Assembly (NCBI GenBank): GCA_003446545.1
Contig: DMAO01000230.1
Span: forward strand, 1 to 6,324
Direction of reading: 5' to 3'
DNA length: 6,324 bases
From: Sphaerochaeta sp.
Lineage (GTDB): Bacteria > Spirochaetota > Spirochaetia > Sphaerochaetales > Sphaerochaetaceae
Below are positions 1 through 6,235 of this stretch, piece by piece. Each line of letters opens with the position of its first letter. Within the stretch, counting starts at the first letter, position 1. The notes below the pieces were generated by a model. The model did no database searches. It saw only the letters and a program-made list of their open reading frames with translations, and had not been told where the DNA came from. The position numbers were made by a program, and so were the translations under genes.

Positions 1-56
1 TTCATCAACGCATTGTAGGCTTCAATGGCTTCTTTGCTGAATTTATGCTTCTTCAT
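1..56 (-). CDS. N-terminal fragment of an unidentified protein, running off the window
   Basis: On the minus strand an ATG at 56-54 opens a reading frame of 18 complete codons that continues past the window edge. It reads MKKHKFSKEAIEAYNALM. An in-frame TGA at 62-60 means this ATG is the earliest possible start; the other two minus frames close within a few codons. The stretch is basic and then amphipathic, as at the start of many small DNA-binding or transposase proteins, but that is not enough to name a family. A GAAGG lies directly against the ATG, too close for a normal ribosome binding site, so either translation is weak or leaderless, or the frame is not a gene. It would be transcribed divergently from typA. 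Confidence 0.4.
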   Translation of the reverse strand, partial: MKKHKFSKEAIEAYNALM

Positions 57-85
57 CCTTCAATTATACAACACTTAACAACTGA

Positions 86-113
86 ATAGTAGTATTTAAA
101 CATTAATTGTCAA
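86..113 (-). promoter_or_regulatory. Possible sigma-70 promoter for the leftward ORF
   Basis: Read on the minus strand, a perfect TTGACA (113-108) is followed after 16 nt by TACTAT (91-86), a 4/6 match to the -10 consensus. Transcription would begin about 20-25 nt before the ATG at 56. A perfect TATAAT also occurs nearer the ATG (68-63) but has no matching -35. This is consensus matching in AT-rich DNA only. Confidence 0.35.
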
Positions 114-168
114 ACAGAGCCAATATTTTAATGGAAAAAAACCTCTGAAGAATGTCTAGGGCTATTAA

Positions 169-199
169 GTAGCATCACCTTTTCGTGATACACTGCTAC
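169..199 (+). promoter_or_regulatory. Hairpin in the typA leader, next to the ribosome binding site
   Basis: GTAGC (169-173) pairs with GCTAC (195-199), and ATCAC (174-178) pairs with GTGAT (185-189). This gives 10 base pairs around a 6-nt loop, with a 5-nt bulge (190-194) on the 3' side. The hairpin ends one base before the GAAGGA ribosome binding site of typA and has no T-tract, so it is not a terminator. A role in translation or mRNA stability is inference. Confidence 0.4.
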
Positions 200-200
200 C

Positions 201-206
201 GAAGGA
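201..206 (+). promoter_or_regulatory. Ribosome binding site of typA (decides the start)
   Basis: GAAGGA lies 7 nt before the ATG at 214 but only 4 nt before the adjacent in-frame TTG at 211. The spacing favours the ATG, giving a 611-residue protein rather than 612. Confidence 0.7.
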
Positions 207-213
207 ATTATTG

Positions 214-2049
214 ATGATTAAACAAAATAAGCATATTAGGAACATAGCCATCATCGCTCACGTCGACCATGGCAAAACTACCTTGGTAGATGCCTTGTTC
301 AAGCAGAGCGGGCTGGTTTCTCGAGACGACCAGGATAGGATTATGGATAGCGGTGCCCTTGAACGGGAGCGTGGAATTACCATCAGTGCAAAGAACTGCG
401 CTATCAGATGGAGAGGGGTGAAGGTAAACATTATCGATACTCCAGGGCACGCAGACTTCGGAGGCGAAGTCGAACGGGGACTATCCATGGTTGATGGTGT
501 CGTTCTGCTTGTTGATGCTGCCGAAGGCCCTTTGCCTCAAACAAGGTTTGTGCTTGAGAAAGCATTGAAACTGAATCGTACACCCATCATTGTCATCAAT
601 AAGGTTGACCGCCAGGATGCGCGTAGTGTTGAGGTACTCAACGAAGTGTATGATCTCTTGCTTGAGCTCAGTGATGACGAGGCTATGTTGGAAGTCCCTG
701 TTTTCTATGCGATAGGAAAGGATGGGAAGTGTGGCTTGGACCCTACTGATCTTGATGACAATATGCATCAGCTGATGGACAGTCTGATCGATTACATTCC
801 CGCCCCCACCTATGATGATGAAGAGCCTTTTCAGATGTTGGTCAGTGACCTCTCCTACAGTGACTTCCTTGGACGTCTTGCCATTGGTAAGATCATCAAC
901 GGGAAAGCCAATATGTATGATTCGCTGGTCTGTGTGAAGGAAAAAGGTGTGCTTCGCCCACTGAGGATTACCAAGCTTCAGGCTTATGATGGTCCTACCT
1001 TCCATGATGCAACCAATGTTGCAAGTGGCGATATCATCGTCCTAGCTGGTGTAGAGGATGTTTCCATCGGTGACACTATCTGCACTAATGCATTTCCCAA
1101 GGCTTTGCCCAGGATCAGCATTGATGAACCTACTGTATCCATGATCTTTTCAAAGAACATCAGTCCCCTTTCCGGTAAGGAAGGAAAGATCATCGCCTCC
1201 GCGAAGATCTGGGAGAGACTGCAGAAGGAAATCCTTCGAAACGTATCCATCAGGGTTGAGAAAAATTCTGATGACACTTTTACCGTGAAGGGAAGAGGAG
1301 AGTTCCAGATGTCAATCATTGTGGAACAGATGCGTCGTGAAGGCTTTGAGCTCTGTGTTGGAAGACCCCGTACAATCTTCAAGCAGGATGAGCAGGGTAG
1401 AAAGACCGAACCTATTGAGTATTTGGCCGTAGATTGTCCTGAAGAGAGCAGCGGTCAGGTGATGGACAAGCTTGCTAGACGTAAGGCAAAGATGAGTGAC
1501 ATTACCTATACTGAAGGTGGAAGGGTCAAGATGAAGTTCGAAATTCCTGCAAGGGGACTTATCGGCTACCATGACGAGTTCATGACCGATACCCGAGGCA
1601 TGGGCATAATGAACAGCTTTATGAAAGGTTACGAACTGTACAAGGGTGACTTCCCAGACCGCTTCAGCGGATCGATGGTCAGTGACCGCTCTGGTGTTGC
1701 AGTACCGTATGCGTTGTGGCAGTTAGAAGATAGGGGAAGGTGGTTTATCCTCCCTGGTGATCCGATTTATGAAGGTGAGATAGTAGGGGAGCGAAATCGT
1801 GACCTCGACATCACCCTCAACCCTACCAGGACCAAGAAACTTACGAACATGAGGGCATCAGGCCATGACGAGGCGGTGACACTCTCTCCCATTTCCAAGC
1901 TCTCCCTTGAGCAGGCCATCCAGTTCATCAAGGATGATGAACTGGTGGAGGTTACTCCCCTTTCTGTGAGAATGTGTAAGAAGATTCTCTCCACACAGAA
2001 TAGGAAGGTGTTCGAGAGCAGAGGGGAGATACCTGCCTACTTGCTGTAG
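214..2049 (+). CDS. typA: Ribosome-associated translational GTPase TypA/BipA
   Basis: This is a BipA/TypA GTPase, a relative of EF-G that binds the ribosome and supports 50S assembly and growth under stress such as cold. At 611 residues it has the family's usual length. The G domain shows G1 AHVDHGKT (15-22), the switch I motif ERGIT (52-56), G3 DTPGH (75-79) and G4 NKVD (129-132). G5, usually YASA-x-x-G, reads YAIGKDG (165-171). EF-G-like domains II, III and V follow, with the ARGLIGY motif at 446-452. The BipA-specific C-terminal domain carries the hallmark KKLTNMRASG loop (541-550) that reaches the peptidyl transferase centre in known structures. A TTG at 211 is an alternative start but is worse placed relative to the GAAGGA. 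The gene stands alone, convergent with xth across a shared terminator. LepA and EF-G are excluded by the C-terminal domain. Confidence 0.97.
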   Translation: MIKQNKHIRNIAIIAHVDHGKTTLVDALFKQSGLVSRDDQDRIMDSGALERERGITISAKNCAIRWRGVKVNIIDTPGHADFGGEVERGLSMVDGVVLLVDAAEGPLPQTRFVLEKALKLNRTPIIVINKVDRQDARSVEVLNEVYDLLLELSDDEAMLEVPVFYAIGKDGKCGLDPTDLDDNMHQLMDSLIDYIPAPTYDDEEPFQMLVSDLSYSDFLGRLAIGKIINGKANMYDSLVCVKEKGVLRPLRITKLQAYDGPTFHDATNVASGDIIVLAGVEDVSIGDTICTNAFPKALPRISIDEPTVSMIFSKNISPLSGKEGKIIASAKIWERLQKEILRNVSIRVEKNSDDTFTVKGRGEFQMSIIVEQMRREGFELCVGRPRTIFKQDEQGRKTEPIEYLAVDCPEESSGQVMDKLARRKAKMSDITYTEGGRVKMKFEIPARGLIGYHDEFMTDTRGMGIMNSFMKGYELYKGDFPDRFSGSMVSDRSGVAVPYALWQLEDRGRWFILPGDPIYEGEIVGERNRDLDITLNPTRTKKLTNMRASGHDEAVTLSPISKLSLEQAIQFIKDDELVEVTPLSVRMCKKILSTQNRKVFESRGEIPAYLL

Positions 2050-2105
2050 TGGTCGATTTTTTGTGTTAGACGAAGAAAGAGTACCAAAGCACGTGTCATT
2101 GGACA

Positions 2106-2143
2106 GAAAAAAGTCTGAAGGGATCATCCTTCAGACTTTTTTC
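2106..2143. terminator. Bidirectional intrinsic terminator between typA and xth
   Basis: The arms 2106-2121 and 2128-2143 are perfectly complementary over 16 bp around a 6-nt loop (2122-2127). The core GTCTGAAGG/CCTTCAGAC is flanked by A6 on the left and T6 on the right, so each strand reads a stem followed by a U-tract. It lies 56 nt after the typA stop and 33 nt after the xth stop, suited to ending transcription from both sides. Confidence 0.92.
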
Positions 2144-2176
2144 TCTTTCCCCAAGTCCTACTGACAAAGCATAGGA

Positions 2177-2929
2177 TTAGTCGAGCAAAGTGAGTACTAC
2201 CGGCGCATGGTCGCTTCCCAGGATATCTGTATCGATGCTGCTCGCCTCGACCCTGCCTTTCATTTCCTCACTAACAAGCCAGTAGTCAATACGCCACCCG
2301 GCATTGTTTGCCCTTGCATTGAATCGGTAGGACCACCAAGAGTAGGTATCAGCGAGATCTGGATGGAGGTAGCGAAACGAATCAATGAATCCCTCTTCCA
2401 ACAGGAGGGAGAATCTTTCCCTTTCCTCGATCGAGTAGCCGGCATTCCTTTCGTTTGCCTTGGGGTTTTTCAGGTCTATGGGGTTATGCGCCACATTGAG
2501 GTCCCCACAGATGATCACTTCCTTGATATCCTTTAGGGAAGTGACATACTCCCTGAAGGAATCATCCCAATCCATACGAACCGAAAGGCGGGTAAGCTTG
2601 TCCTGGCTGTTGGGTGTATAGCAACATACCACAAAGAACTCTTCGAACTCTGAGGTCACCACCCGTCCTTCACTGTCAAGTTCATGGCCGATGCCTTGTT
2701 CAACCGAGATTGGTTCCACCTTTGAGAAGATAGCGGTACCTGAGTACCCCTTCTTCTCTGCAAAACTCCAATAGGTATGGTAGGCAGGAATTTCAAGCTC
2801 AATCTGATGCTCTTGCAACTTTGTTTCCTGTAGACAGAATATGTCTGCATCAACATGGGCAAGGTACTCTTCAAAGCCTTTCTTCTGGCAGGCTCTCAAT
2901 CCGTTGACGTTCCAACTGACAAGTTTCAT
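2177..2929 (-). CDS. xth: Exodeoxyribonuclease III / AP endonuclease, ExoA type
   Basis: This is a DNA-repair nuclease of the exonuclease III/APE1 family (endonuclease/exonuclease/phosphatase fold). It cleaves DNA 5' to abasic sites and trims 3' blocking groups in base excision repair. All family active-site positions are visible: N7 in WNVNG, metal ligand E35 in LQETK, Y104 in YTPN, D143 and N145 in GDLNVAH, D215 in GWRIDYW, and the C-terminal D240-H241 pair in GSDHAPV. Its 250 residues match ExoA-type enzymes (about 250) better than the longer E. coli XthA (268). The AGGAG (2940-2936) sits 6 nt before the ATG and overlaps the stop codon of asnA, so the gene is the second of a two-gene operon and probably translationally coupled. 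Transcription ends at the hairpin 2106-2143. Confidence 0.96.
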   Translation of the reverse strand: MKLVSWNVNGLRACQKKGFEEYLAHVDADIFCLQETKLQEHQIELEIPAYHTYWSFAEKKGYSGTAIFSKVEPISVEQGIGHELDSEGRVVTSEFEEFFVVCCYTPNSQDKLTRLSVRMDWDDSFREYVTSLKDIKEVIICGDLNVAHNPIDLKNPKANERNAGYSIEERERFSLLLEEGFIDSFRYLHPDLADTYSWWSYRFNARANNAGWRIDYWLVSEEMKGRVEASSIDTDILGSDHAPVVLTLLD

Positions 2930-2935
2930 CGTATG

Positions 2936-2941
2936 CTCCTA
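2936..2941 (-). promoter_or_regulatory. xth ribosome binding site overlapping the asnA stop codon
   Basis: Read on the minus strand the sequence is TAGGAG. The TAG (2941-2939) ends asnA, and AGGAG (2940-2936) is the xth Shine-Dalgarno sequence, 6 nt before its ATG. Ribosomes finishing asnA would be placed to start xth. Confidence 0.8.
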
Positions 2942-3973
2942 CATCAATGTGAAATGCAGTTCTTTTGCCTCATCAAGAACTTCCTGGGGCCATACGGAGG
3001 ATTGGACTTCACCAATATGTGCCTTTTTGAGTAACAGCATGCAGAGCCTGCTCTGGCCAATGCCGCCTCCAATAGTCTGGGGAAGCTCACCGTTGAGCAG
3101 TCGCTTGTGCCAGAAGAGTTCAGAACGTTCAGGACATTTTCTAATCTCCAGCTGTCTGAGTAAAGTATCAATATCGACACGGATGCCCATGGATGAGATT
3201 TCTAAGGAGTCTTTTCGTACAGTGTCCCAAACGATTATGTCTCCATTGAGCCCTGTATGTTCGGAGTCACTAGGGGTAGACCAGTCATCATAGTCTGGTG
3301 CCCTTCCTCCCTGGCTGATCCCATCGGCGAGTGGAGAGCCAATGCCGATAAGAAATATGGCCCCGTATTTCTCTGCAAGGACGCTTTCGCGTTGTTGTGG
3401 AGTCAGGTTGGGGTATTCCCTTTGTGCATCTTCCGAAAAAATGAAGGTTATGTGTTCAGGTAGGGTAGGAGGGCAATGGGGAAACATCTCACTGACAAGA
3501 AATTCTGTTCGTTTCAGGGAAGAGTAAATTTTCTTGACAATTTTCTTGAGGAATTCAATATTCCTATCTTTCTCGGCCATGACCAACTCCCAGTCCCACT
3601 GGTCGACATAGAGTGAGTGGATCGCATCAATATCATCATCGGGGCGGATGGCGTTCATATCAGTATAAATGCCTGAATTTGGTCTCATTTTCATATCGGC
3701 AAGGGCAAGCCTCTTCCATTTGGCCAAAGACTGGACAATTTCCATTTCCATGTTATTGAGATTTCCAATCTGAAAACGCACTGGTCTCTCAATACCATTG
3801 AGGTCGTCGTTTATACCTGATCCTCGGGGGACGAACAGAGGGCTGGTCACTCTGCTGAGCTTAAGTCCTGCTGACAGTTCGCTTTCAAAGGTATCCTTGA
3901 TGTACTTGATAGCCCGTTCTGTTTGGATTTGATTCATTTTCTGTGTGTAGTCTTCTGGGAAATATACGCTCAT
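2939..3973 (-). CDS. asnA: Aspartate-ammonia ligase (ammonia-dependent asparagine synthetase A)
   Basis: AsnA makes asparagine from aspartate, ATP and free ammonia through an aspartyl-adenylate. It is a cytoplasmic dimer with a fold related to class II aspartyl- and asparaginyl-tRNA synthetases. Its 344 residues slightly exceed the E. coli protein (330). Family blocks appear in order: SPLFVPRGSGINDDLNG (44-60), HSLYVDQWDWE (119-129), YGAIFLIGIGSPLADG (203-218), GRAPDYDDW (223-231), NGDIIVW (243-249), SMGIRVD (261-267) and the C-terminal LPQTIGGGIGQSRL (297-310). An AAGGAG (3991-3986) precedes the ATG with a rather long 12-nt spacer; no better in-frame start is seen. The gene leads an operon with xth and is divergent from a HAD hydrolase. 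I see no T-box leader, and no convincing promoter could be chosen. Confidence 0.97.
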   Translation of the reverse strand: MSVYFPEDYTQKMNQIQTERAIKYIKDTFESELSAGLKLSRVTSPLFVPRGSGINDDLNGIERPVRFQIGNLNNMEMEIVQSLAKWKRLALADMKMRPNSGIYTDMNAIRPDDDIDAIHSLYVDQWDWELVMAEKDRNIEFLKKIVKKIYSSLKRTEFLVSEMFPHCPPTLPEHITFIFSEDAQREYPNLTPQQRESVLAEKYGAIFLIGIGSPLADGISQGGRAPDYDDWSTPSDSEHTGLNGDIIVWDTVRKDSLEISSMGIRVDIDTLLRQLEIRKCPERSELFWHKRLLNGELPQTIGGGIGQSRLCMLLLKKAHIGEVQSSVWPQEVLDEAKELHFTLM

Positions 3974-4070
3974 ATTATGTCTTCACTCCTTGCTTTTACT
4001 AAGGATATCGTATTTTTTGAATCTGTAAAAGCACTAGAAGATTTCTCTTTCCTTTGATAAGCTTACTCCC
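3974..4070. promoter_or_regulatory. Divergent intergenic region, asnA / HAD hydrolase
   Basis: These 97 bp must hold the leftward asnA promoter and, unless the HAD gene is expressed from elsewhere, a rightward one. On the minus strand TTTACA and TACGAT occur but are separated by only 11 nt. On the plus strand TGATAA (4055-4060) is the best -10-like element, with no recognisable -35. No clear operator dyad was found. Confidence 0.35.
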
Positions 4071-4688
4071 ATGGAAAAAACATTTCGCCTCTGTATGTTT
4101 GATATGGGAGGAGTGGTTGTCAAACACTCCGAAATTTCTCTGGAACGCATTCTTCTACGTAATTTCGGCATCACCGAGTATGATAGCTTTTCTTCACTCG
4201 ATCCCAGGCTTCCTGACCTGCTCGCAGAGCACAGCAAGGCCGCTATCGATGAAGAACAGATGTGGCAACAGTTTTCACAAATGACTGGTATTGTCGTTCC
4301 AACGCACAACGATTCGTTGTGGGGCAGGTACTTCAAGCCTGAGCTTGAAACCTATGTGGTGGCCATTATTGAAGAGCTCAAGGAGAAGGGGTATCGTGTG
4401 GTCTGTGCTACCAATACAGAAGAGGCACATTTTGCATATCATCGAAAAGCTGGTCACTATGACATGTTCGATGCAATCTATGCTTCTTTGCAGTTACATG
4501 AAGTGAAGCCTGAAAGAGCTTTTTTTGATAAGATACTCGAATTGGAAGAGGTGAAACCCGAAGAGGTTCTTTTCGTGGATGATCTTTTAGAAAACTGTGA
4601 AGCAGCAGCAAATCTTGGACTCAATACAGTAATTTACGCAGATCCTGTAGAGTTGCGTTGGCAACTAGCAAGTATGGAAATACTATAA
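4071..4688 (+). CDS. HAD-superfamily phosphohydrolase, YihX-like
   Basis: This is a 205-residue haloacid dehalogenase-fold hydrolase with a helical cap inserted after motif I. Motif I is FDMGGVV with nucleophile D11. Motif II is T114 in VCATNT, motif III is K146 in EVKPE, and motif IV is the D170-D171 pair in VLFVDD. The second aspartate of the usual DxD, the general acid, is glycine (G13). The same DxG pattern occurs in E. coli YihX (FDLGNVIVD), an alpha-glucose-1-phosphate phosphatase. The architecture and the SNT-like motif II also resemble YihX, so a sugar-phosphate substrate is plausible but not shown. There is no Shine-Dalgarno sequence ahead of the ATG (leader GCTTACTCCC). A later ATG at 4095 would remove the first beta-strand, so the start at 4071 is kept. 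No terminator follows. No signal peptide or membrane segment is present. Confidence 0.88.
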   Translation: MEKTFRLCMFDMGGVVVKHSEISLERILLRNFGITEYDSFSSLDPRLPDLLAEHSKAAIDEEQMWQQFSQMTGIVVPTHNDSLWGRYFKPELETYVVAIIEELKEKGYRVVCATNTEEAHFAYHRKAGHYDMFDAIYASLQLHEVKPERAFFDKILELEEVKPEEVLFVDDLLENCEAAANLGLNTVIYADPVELRWQLASMEIL

Positions 4689-4722
4689 GACATATATAAG
4701 AACAACGTTTAATGATAGCAGA

Positions 4723-4732
4723 ATAAATAGTT
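4723..4732 (+). repeat. Direct repeat flanking the glucosidase gene, left copy
   Basis: ATAAATAGTT here is repeated exactly at 6237-6246, just after the glucosidase stop codon. Weaker similarity continues for about 50 nt in both copies: TATTG, then ATATT, then AAACAAAT in the same order. The DNA is AT-rich, so chance is possible. Confidence 0.4.
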
Positions 4733-4749
4733 AGAGTATTGGAATATTA

Positions 4750-4777
4750 CTAATTTGTACACTGAAACAAATTTGTT
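4750..4777. promoter_or_regulatory. Candidate operator dyad upstream of the beta-glucosidase
   Basis: CTAATTTGT (4750-4758) and ACAAATTTG (4767-4775) form 9-bp inverted arms with one mismatch around an 8-nt spacer. The right half is itself part of a perfect 12-bp palindrome, AACAAATTTGTT (4766-4777). The pattern of TTTGT and ACAAA arms recalls operators of ROK-family sugar repressors such as XylR. It lies about 20 bp upstream of the proposed -35. The regulator is not in the window, so its identity is inference. Confidence 0.45.
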
Positions 4778-4794
4778 CTAGATTTAACATAAGG

Positions 4795-4823
4795 TTGAGC
4801 GCCAATATAGGCTATGCTAGTAT
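4795..4823 (+). promoter_or_regulatory. Putative extended -10 promoter for the beta-glucosidase
   Basis: TTGAGC (4795-4800, 4/6 match) is separated by 17 nt from TAGTAT (4818-4823, 4/6 match), and TGC immediately before the -10 supplies an extended -10 TG. Transcription from about 4830 would give a leader of roughly 75 nt. Confidence 0.45.
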
Positions 4824-4852
4824 TAATTTACCTCTGTTATAGGCAAGTATGC
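4806..4852 (+). repeat. Two copies of TATAGGC...TATGC, 32 bp apart
   Basis: TATAGGC followed directly by TATGC spans 4806-4817. TATAGGC, three bases and then TATGC spans 4838-4852. The 32-bp offset is about three helical turns, and the first copy overlaps the proposed -10. A paired regulator site is possible; coincidence is not excluded. Confidence 0.3.
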
Positions 4853-4889
4853 GTGATACCTAGAAAGTGTACTATTCTAAAACAGCAAT

Positions 4890-4894
4890 AAGGG
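4890..4894 (+). promoter_or_regulatory. Ribosome binding site of the beta-glucosidase (decides the start)
   Basis: AAGGG lies 9 nt before the ATG at 4904. The upstream in-frame TTG at 4895 follows it with no spacer, so the ATG is the better start and the protein has 443 residues. Confidence 0.6.
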
Positions 4895-4903
4895 TTGGAA
4901 AGC

Positions 4904-6235
4904 ATGCAACAGGTTCAGTTTGATGAGGAATTTTTGTGGGGATGTGCGACAGCAAGCTACCAGGTGGAGGGTGCCATCGAAGAAGGTGGTAGAAAGCCCA
5001 GCATCTGGGACACCTTCTCCAAGATTCCCGGCAATGTGATGAACGGAGATGACGGTAGCGTTGCTGTGGACCAGTACCACCGCTACGAACAGGATATACA
5101 GCTCATGGCTGACCTTAATTTCCAGGCTTACAGGTTTTCCATCGCGTGGCCAAGAATTATCCCTGATGGGGTAGGCGAGGTCAACATGCAGGGAGTGGAT
5201 TATTACATCCGCCTGAGTAAGGAACTGAGGAATAAGGGCCTTGAAGTAGTGGCGACACTCTATCACTGGGATCTTCCTCAAGTGTTGCAAGAGAAGGGAG
5301 GATGGGCTAAGCGTGAGACCGCTTACCACTTCCAAAAGTACGCAGAGGCCTGCTATGAGCATCTGGGCCCCTTTGTCGATCGTTGGATAACCCTTAACGA
5401 ACCCTTTTGCGTAGCCTATTTGGGATATCGAAGTGGAGAACATGCCCCTGGCATTAGAAGCGATGAACAGGCCAACAAGGCTGTCCATCACTTGAACCTA
5501 GCCCATGGCCTTGCCATGCAATCGTACAGGAAGACAGGATTGAAAGCTCCAATCGGAATTACACTCAACCCCCTCATGCCACGACCTGCCTCCAGAAAGG
5601 AGGAAGACCTACTGGCCAGTGAATATGCGAGAGCCTTCAATACTGATGTATTCCTGTTGCCCCTCTTTGATAGGGGGTATCCCAAGCTGGTGACTGAGGA
5701 TCTGGGGATCACCTATCCGATAGAATCGGGGGACATGGAGATCATAGCAGAAAAAATCGACTTTCTAGGTATAAACTACTATCAGGAAGTGGCAGTTGTC
5801 TATGACGAAACACAGAAGAACAAGTACAGTGATGTACCTATTTGGCAGCCTGTAACCAACCAAGGATGGCCGGTAACACCGTATGGCCTTCTGAGAATCC
5901 TACACTACATTCAAGCATTGGACACTTCGTTGCCCCTCTACATAACAGAAAACGGTTGTGCAAATGATGATGCAGTAACTGATGGTCGTATCCATGACCA
6001 TCTTAGGTGTGATTATGTCAATAAGCATCTAGCCATCTGCAAACAAGCCATTGATGAGGGCATCAATCTTAAGGGATACTTTATTTGGTCTTTTCTGGAC
6101 AATTTTGAATGGGCATGGGGATATAGCCAAAGGTTTGGTATCATCTATGTTGATTACGAAACCCAGGAGAGAATCCCTAAGGACAGTGCATACATGCTGA
6201 GGGATATTATTGCAGGATACTGTGAGTTTGTCTAG
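4904..6235 (+). CDS. Beta-glucosidase, glycoside hydrolase family 1
   Basis: This GH1 retaining beta-glycosidase hydrolyses the non-reducing beta-linked glucose (or galactose or related sugar) of short glycosides such as cellobiose. The single TIM barrel of 443 residues is the usual bacterial length. Visible residues are Q20 in SYQVEGA, H121 in YHWDLP, N165 and acid/base E166 in TLNEP, N291 in GINYY, nucleophile E349 in YITENG, and W395, E402 and W403 in the C-terminal IWSFLDNFEWAWGY block. E402-W403 bind the free O4/O6 hydroxyls in beta-glucosidases, and the Ser/Lys/Tyr phosphate pocket of 6-phospho-beta-glucosidases is absent. A non-phosphorylated substrate is therefore expected. No signal peptide is present, so it acts in the cytoplasm on imported oligosaccharides. 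Names such as bglA or bglB are used inconsistently, so no symbol is given. It is 215 nt from the HAD gene and probably has its own promoter. Confidence 0.96.
   Translation: MQQVQFDEEFLWGCATASYQVEGAIEEGGRKPSIWDTFSKIPGNVMNGDDGSVAVDQYHRYEQDIQLMADLNFQAYRFSIAWPRIIPDGVGEVNMQGVDYYIRLSKELRNKGLEVVATLYHWDLPQVLQEKGGWAKRETAYHFQKYAEACYEHLGPFVDRWITLNEPFCVAYLGYRSGEHAPGIRSDEQANKAVHHLNLAHGLAMQSYRKTGLKAPIGITLNPLMPRPASRKEEDLLASEYARAFNTDVFLLPLFDRGYPKLVTEDLGITYPIESGDMEIIAEKIDFLGINYYQEVAVVYDETQKNKYSDVPIWQPVTNQGWPVTPYGLLRILHYIQALDTSLPLYITENGCANDDAVTDGRIHDHLRCDYVNKHLAICKQAIDEGINLKGYFIWSFLDNFEWAWGYSQRFGIIYVDYETQERIPKDSAYMLRDIIAGYCEFV

Noticed and set aside
87..97. Shared AGTAGTATTT between the left edge (plus strand) and the right-hand AT-rich tail (minus strand) as inverted ends of a mobile element
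   Set aside because: The match is about 10 nt in AT-rich DNA, does not extend, and would enclose housekeeping genes with no transposase or recombinase.
211..213. TTG as the typA start
   Set aside because: It is only 4 nt from the GAAGGA, whereas the next codon is ATG at the preferred 7-nt spacing.
481..1005. 174-codon minus-strand ORF inside typA
   Set aside because: It lies wholly antisense to the conserved GTPase and domain II coding sequence, and its translation shows no recognisable domain.
2841..3293. 150-codon plus-strand ORF across xth and asnA
   Set aside because: It overlaps the 5' end of xth and the conserved C-terminal half of asnA on the opposite strand; the serine-rich translation is typical of a shadow frame.
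4766..4777. AACAAATTTGTT as a terminator of the HAD gene
   Set aside because: The palindrome is AT-only in its centre, has no loop and no following T-tract, so it fits an operator better than a terminator.
4895..4897. TTG as the beta-glucosidase start
   Set aside because: It abuts the AAGGG with no spacer. The ATG at 4904 is well spaced and gives active-site numbering (E166) equal to that of characterised GH1 enzymes.
4877..5491. 204-codon minus-strand ORF opposite the beta-glucosidase
   Set aside because: It is antisense to conserved GH1 sequence including the NEP motif. Its protein looks like a codon-bias shadow with no family motifs.
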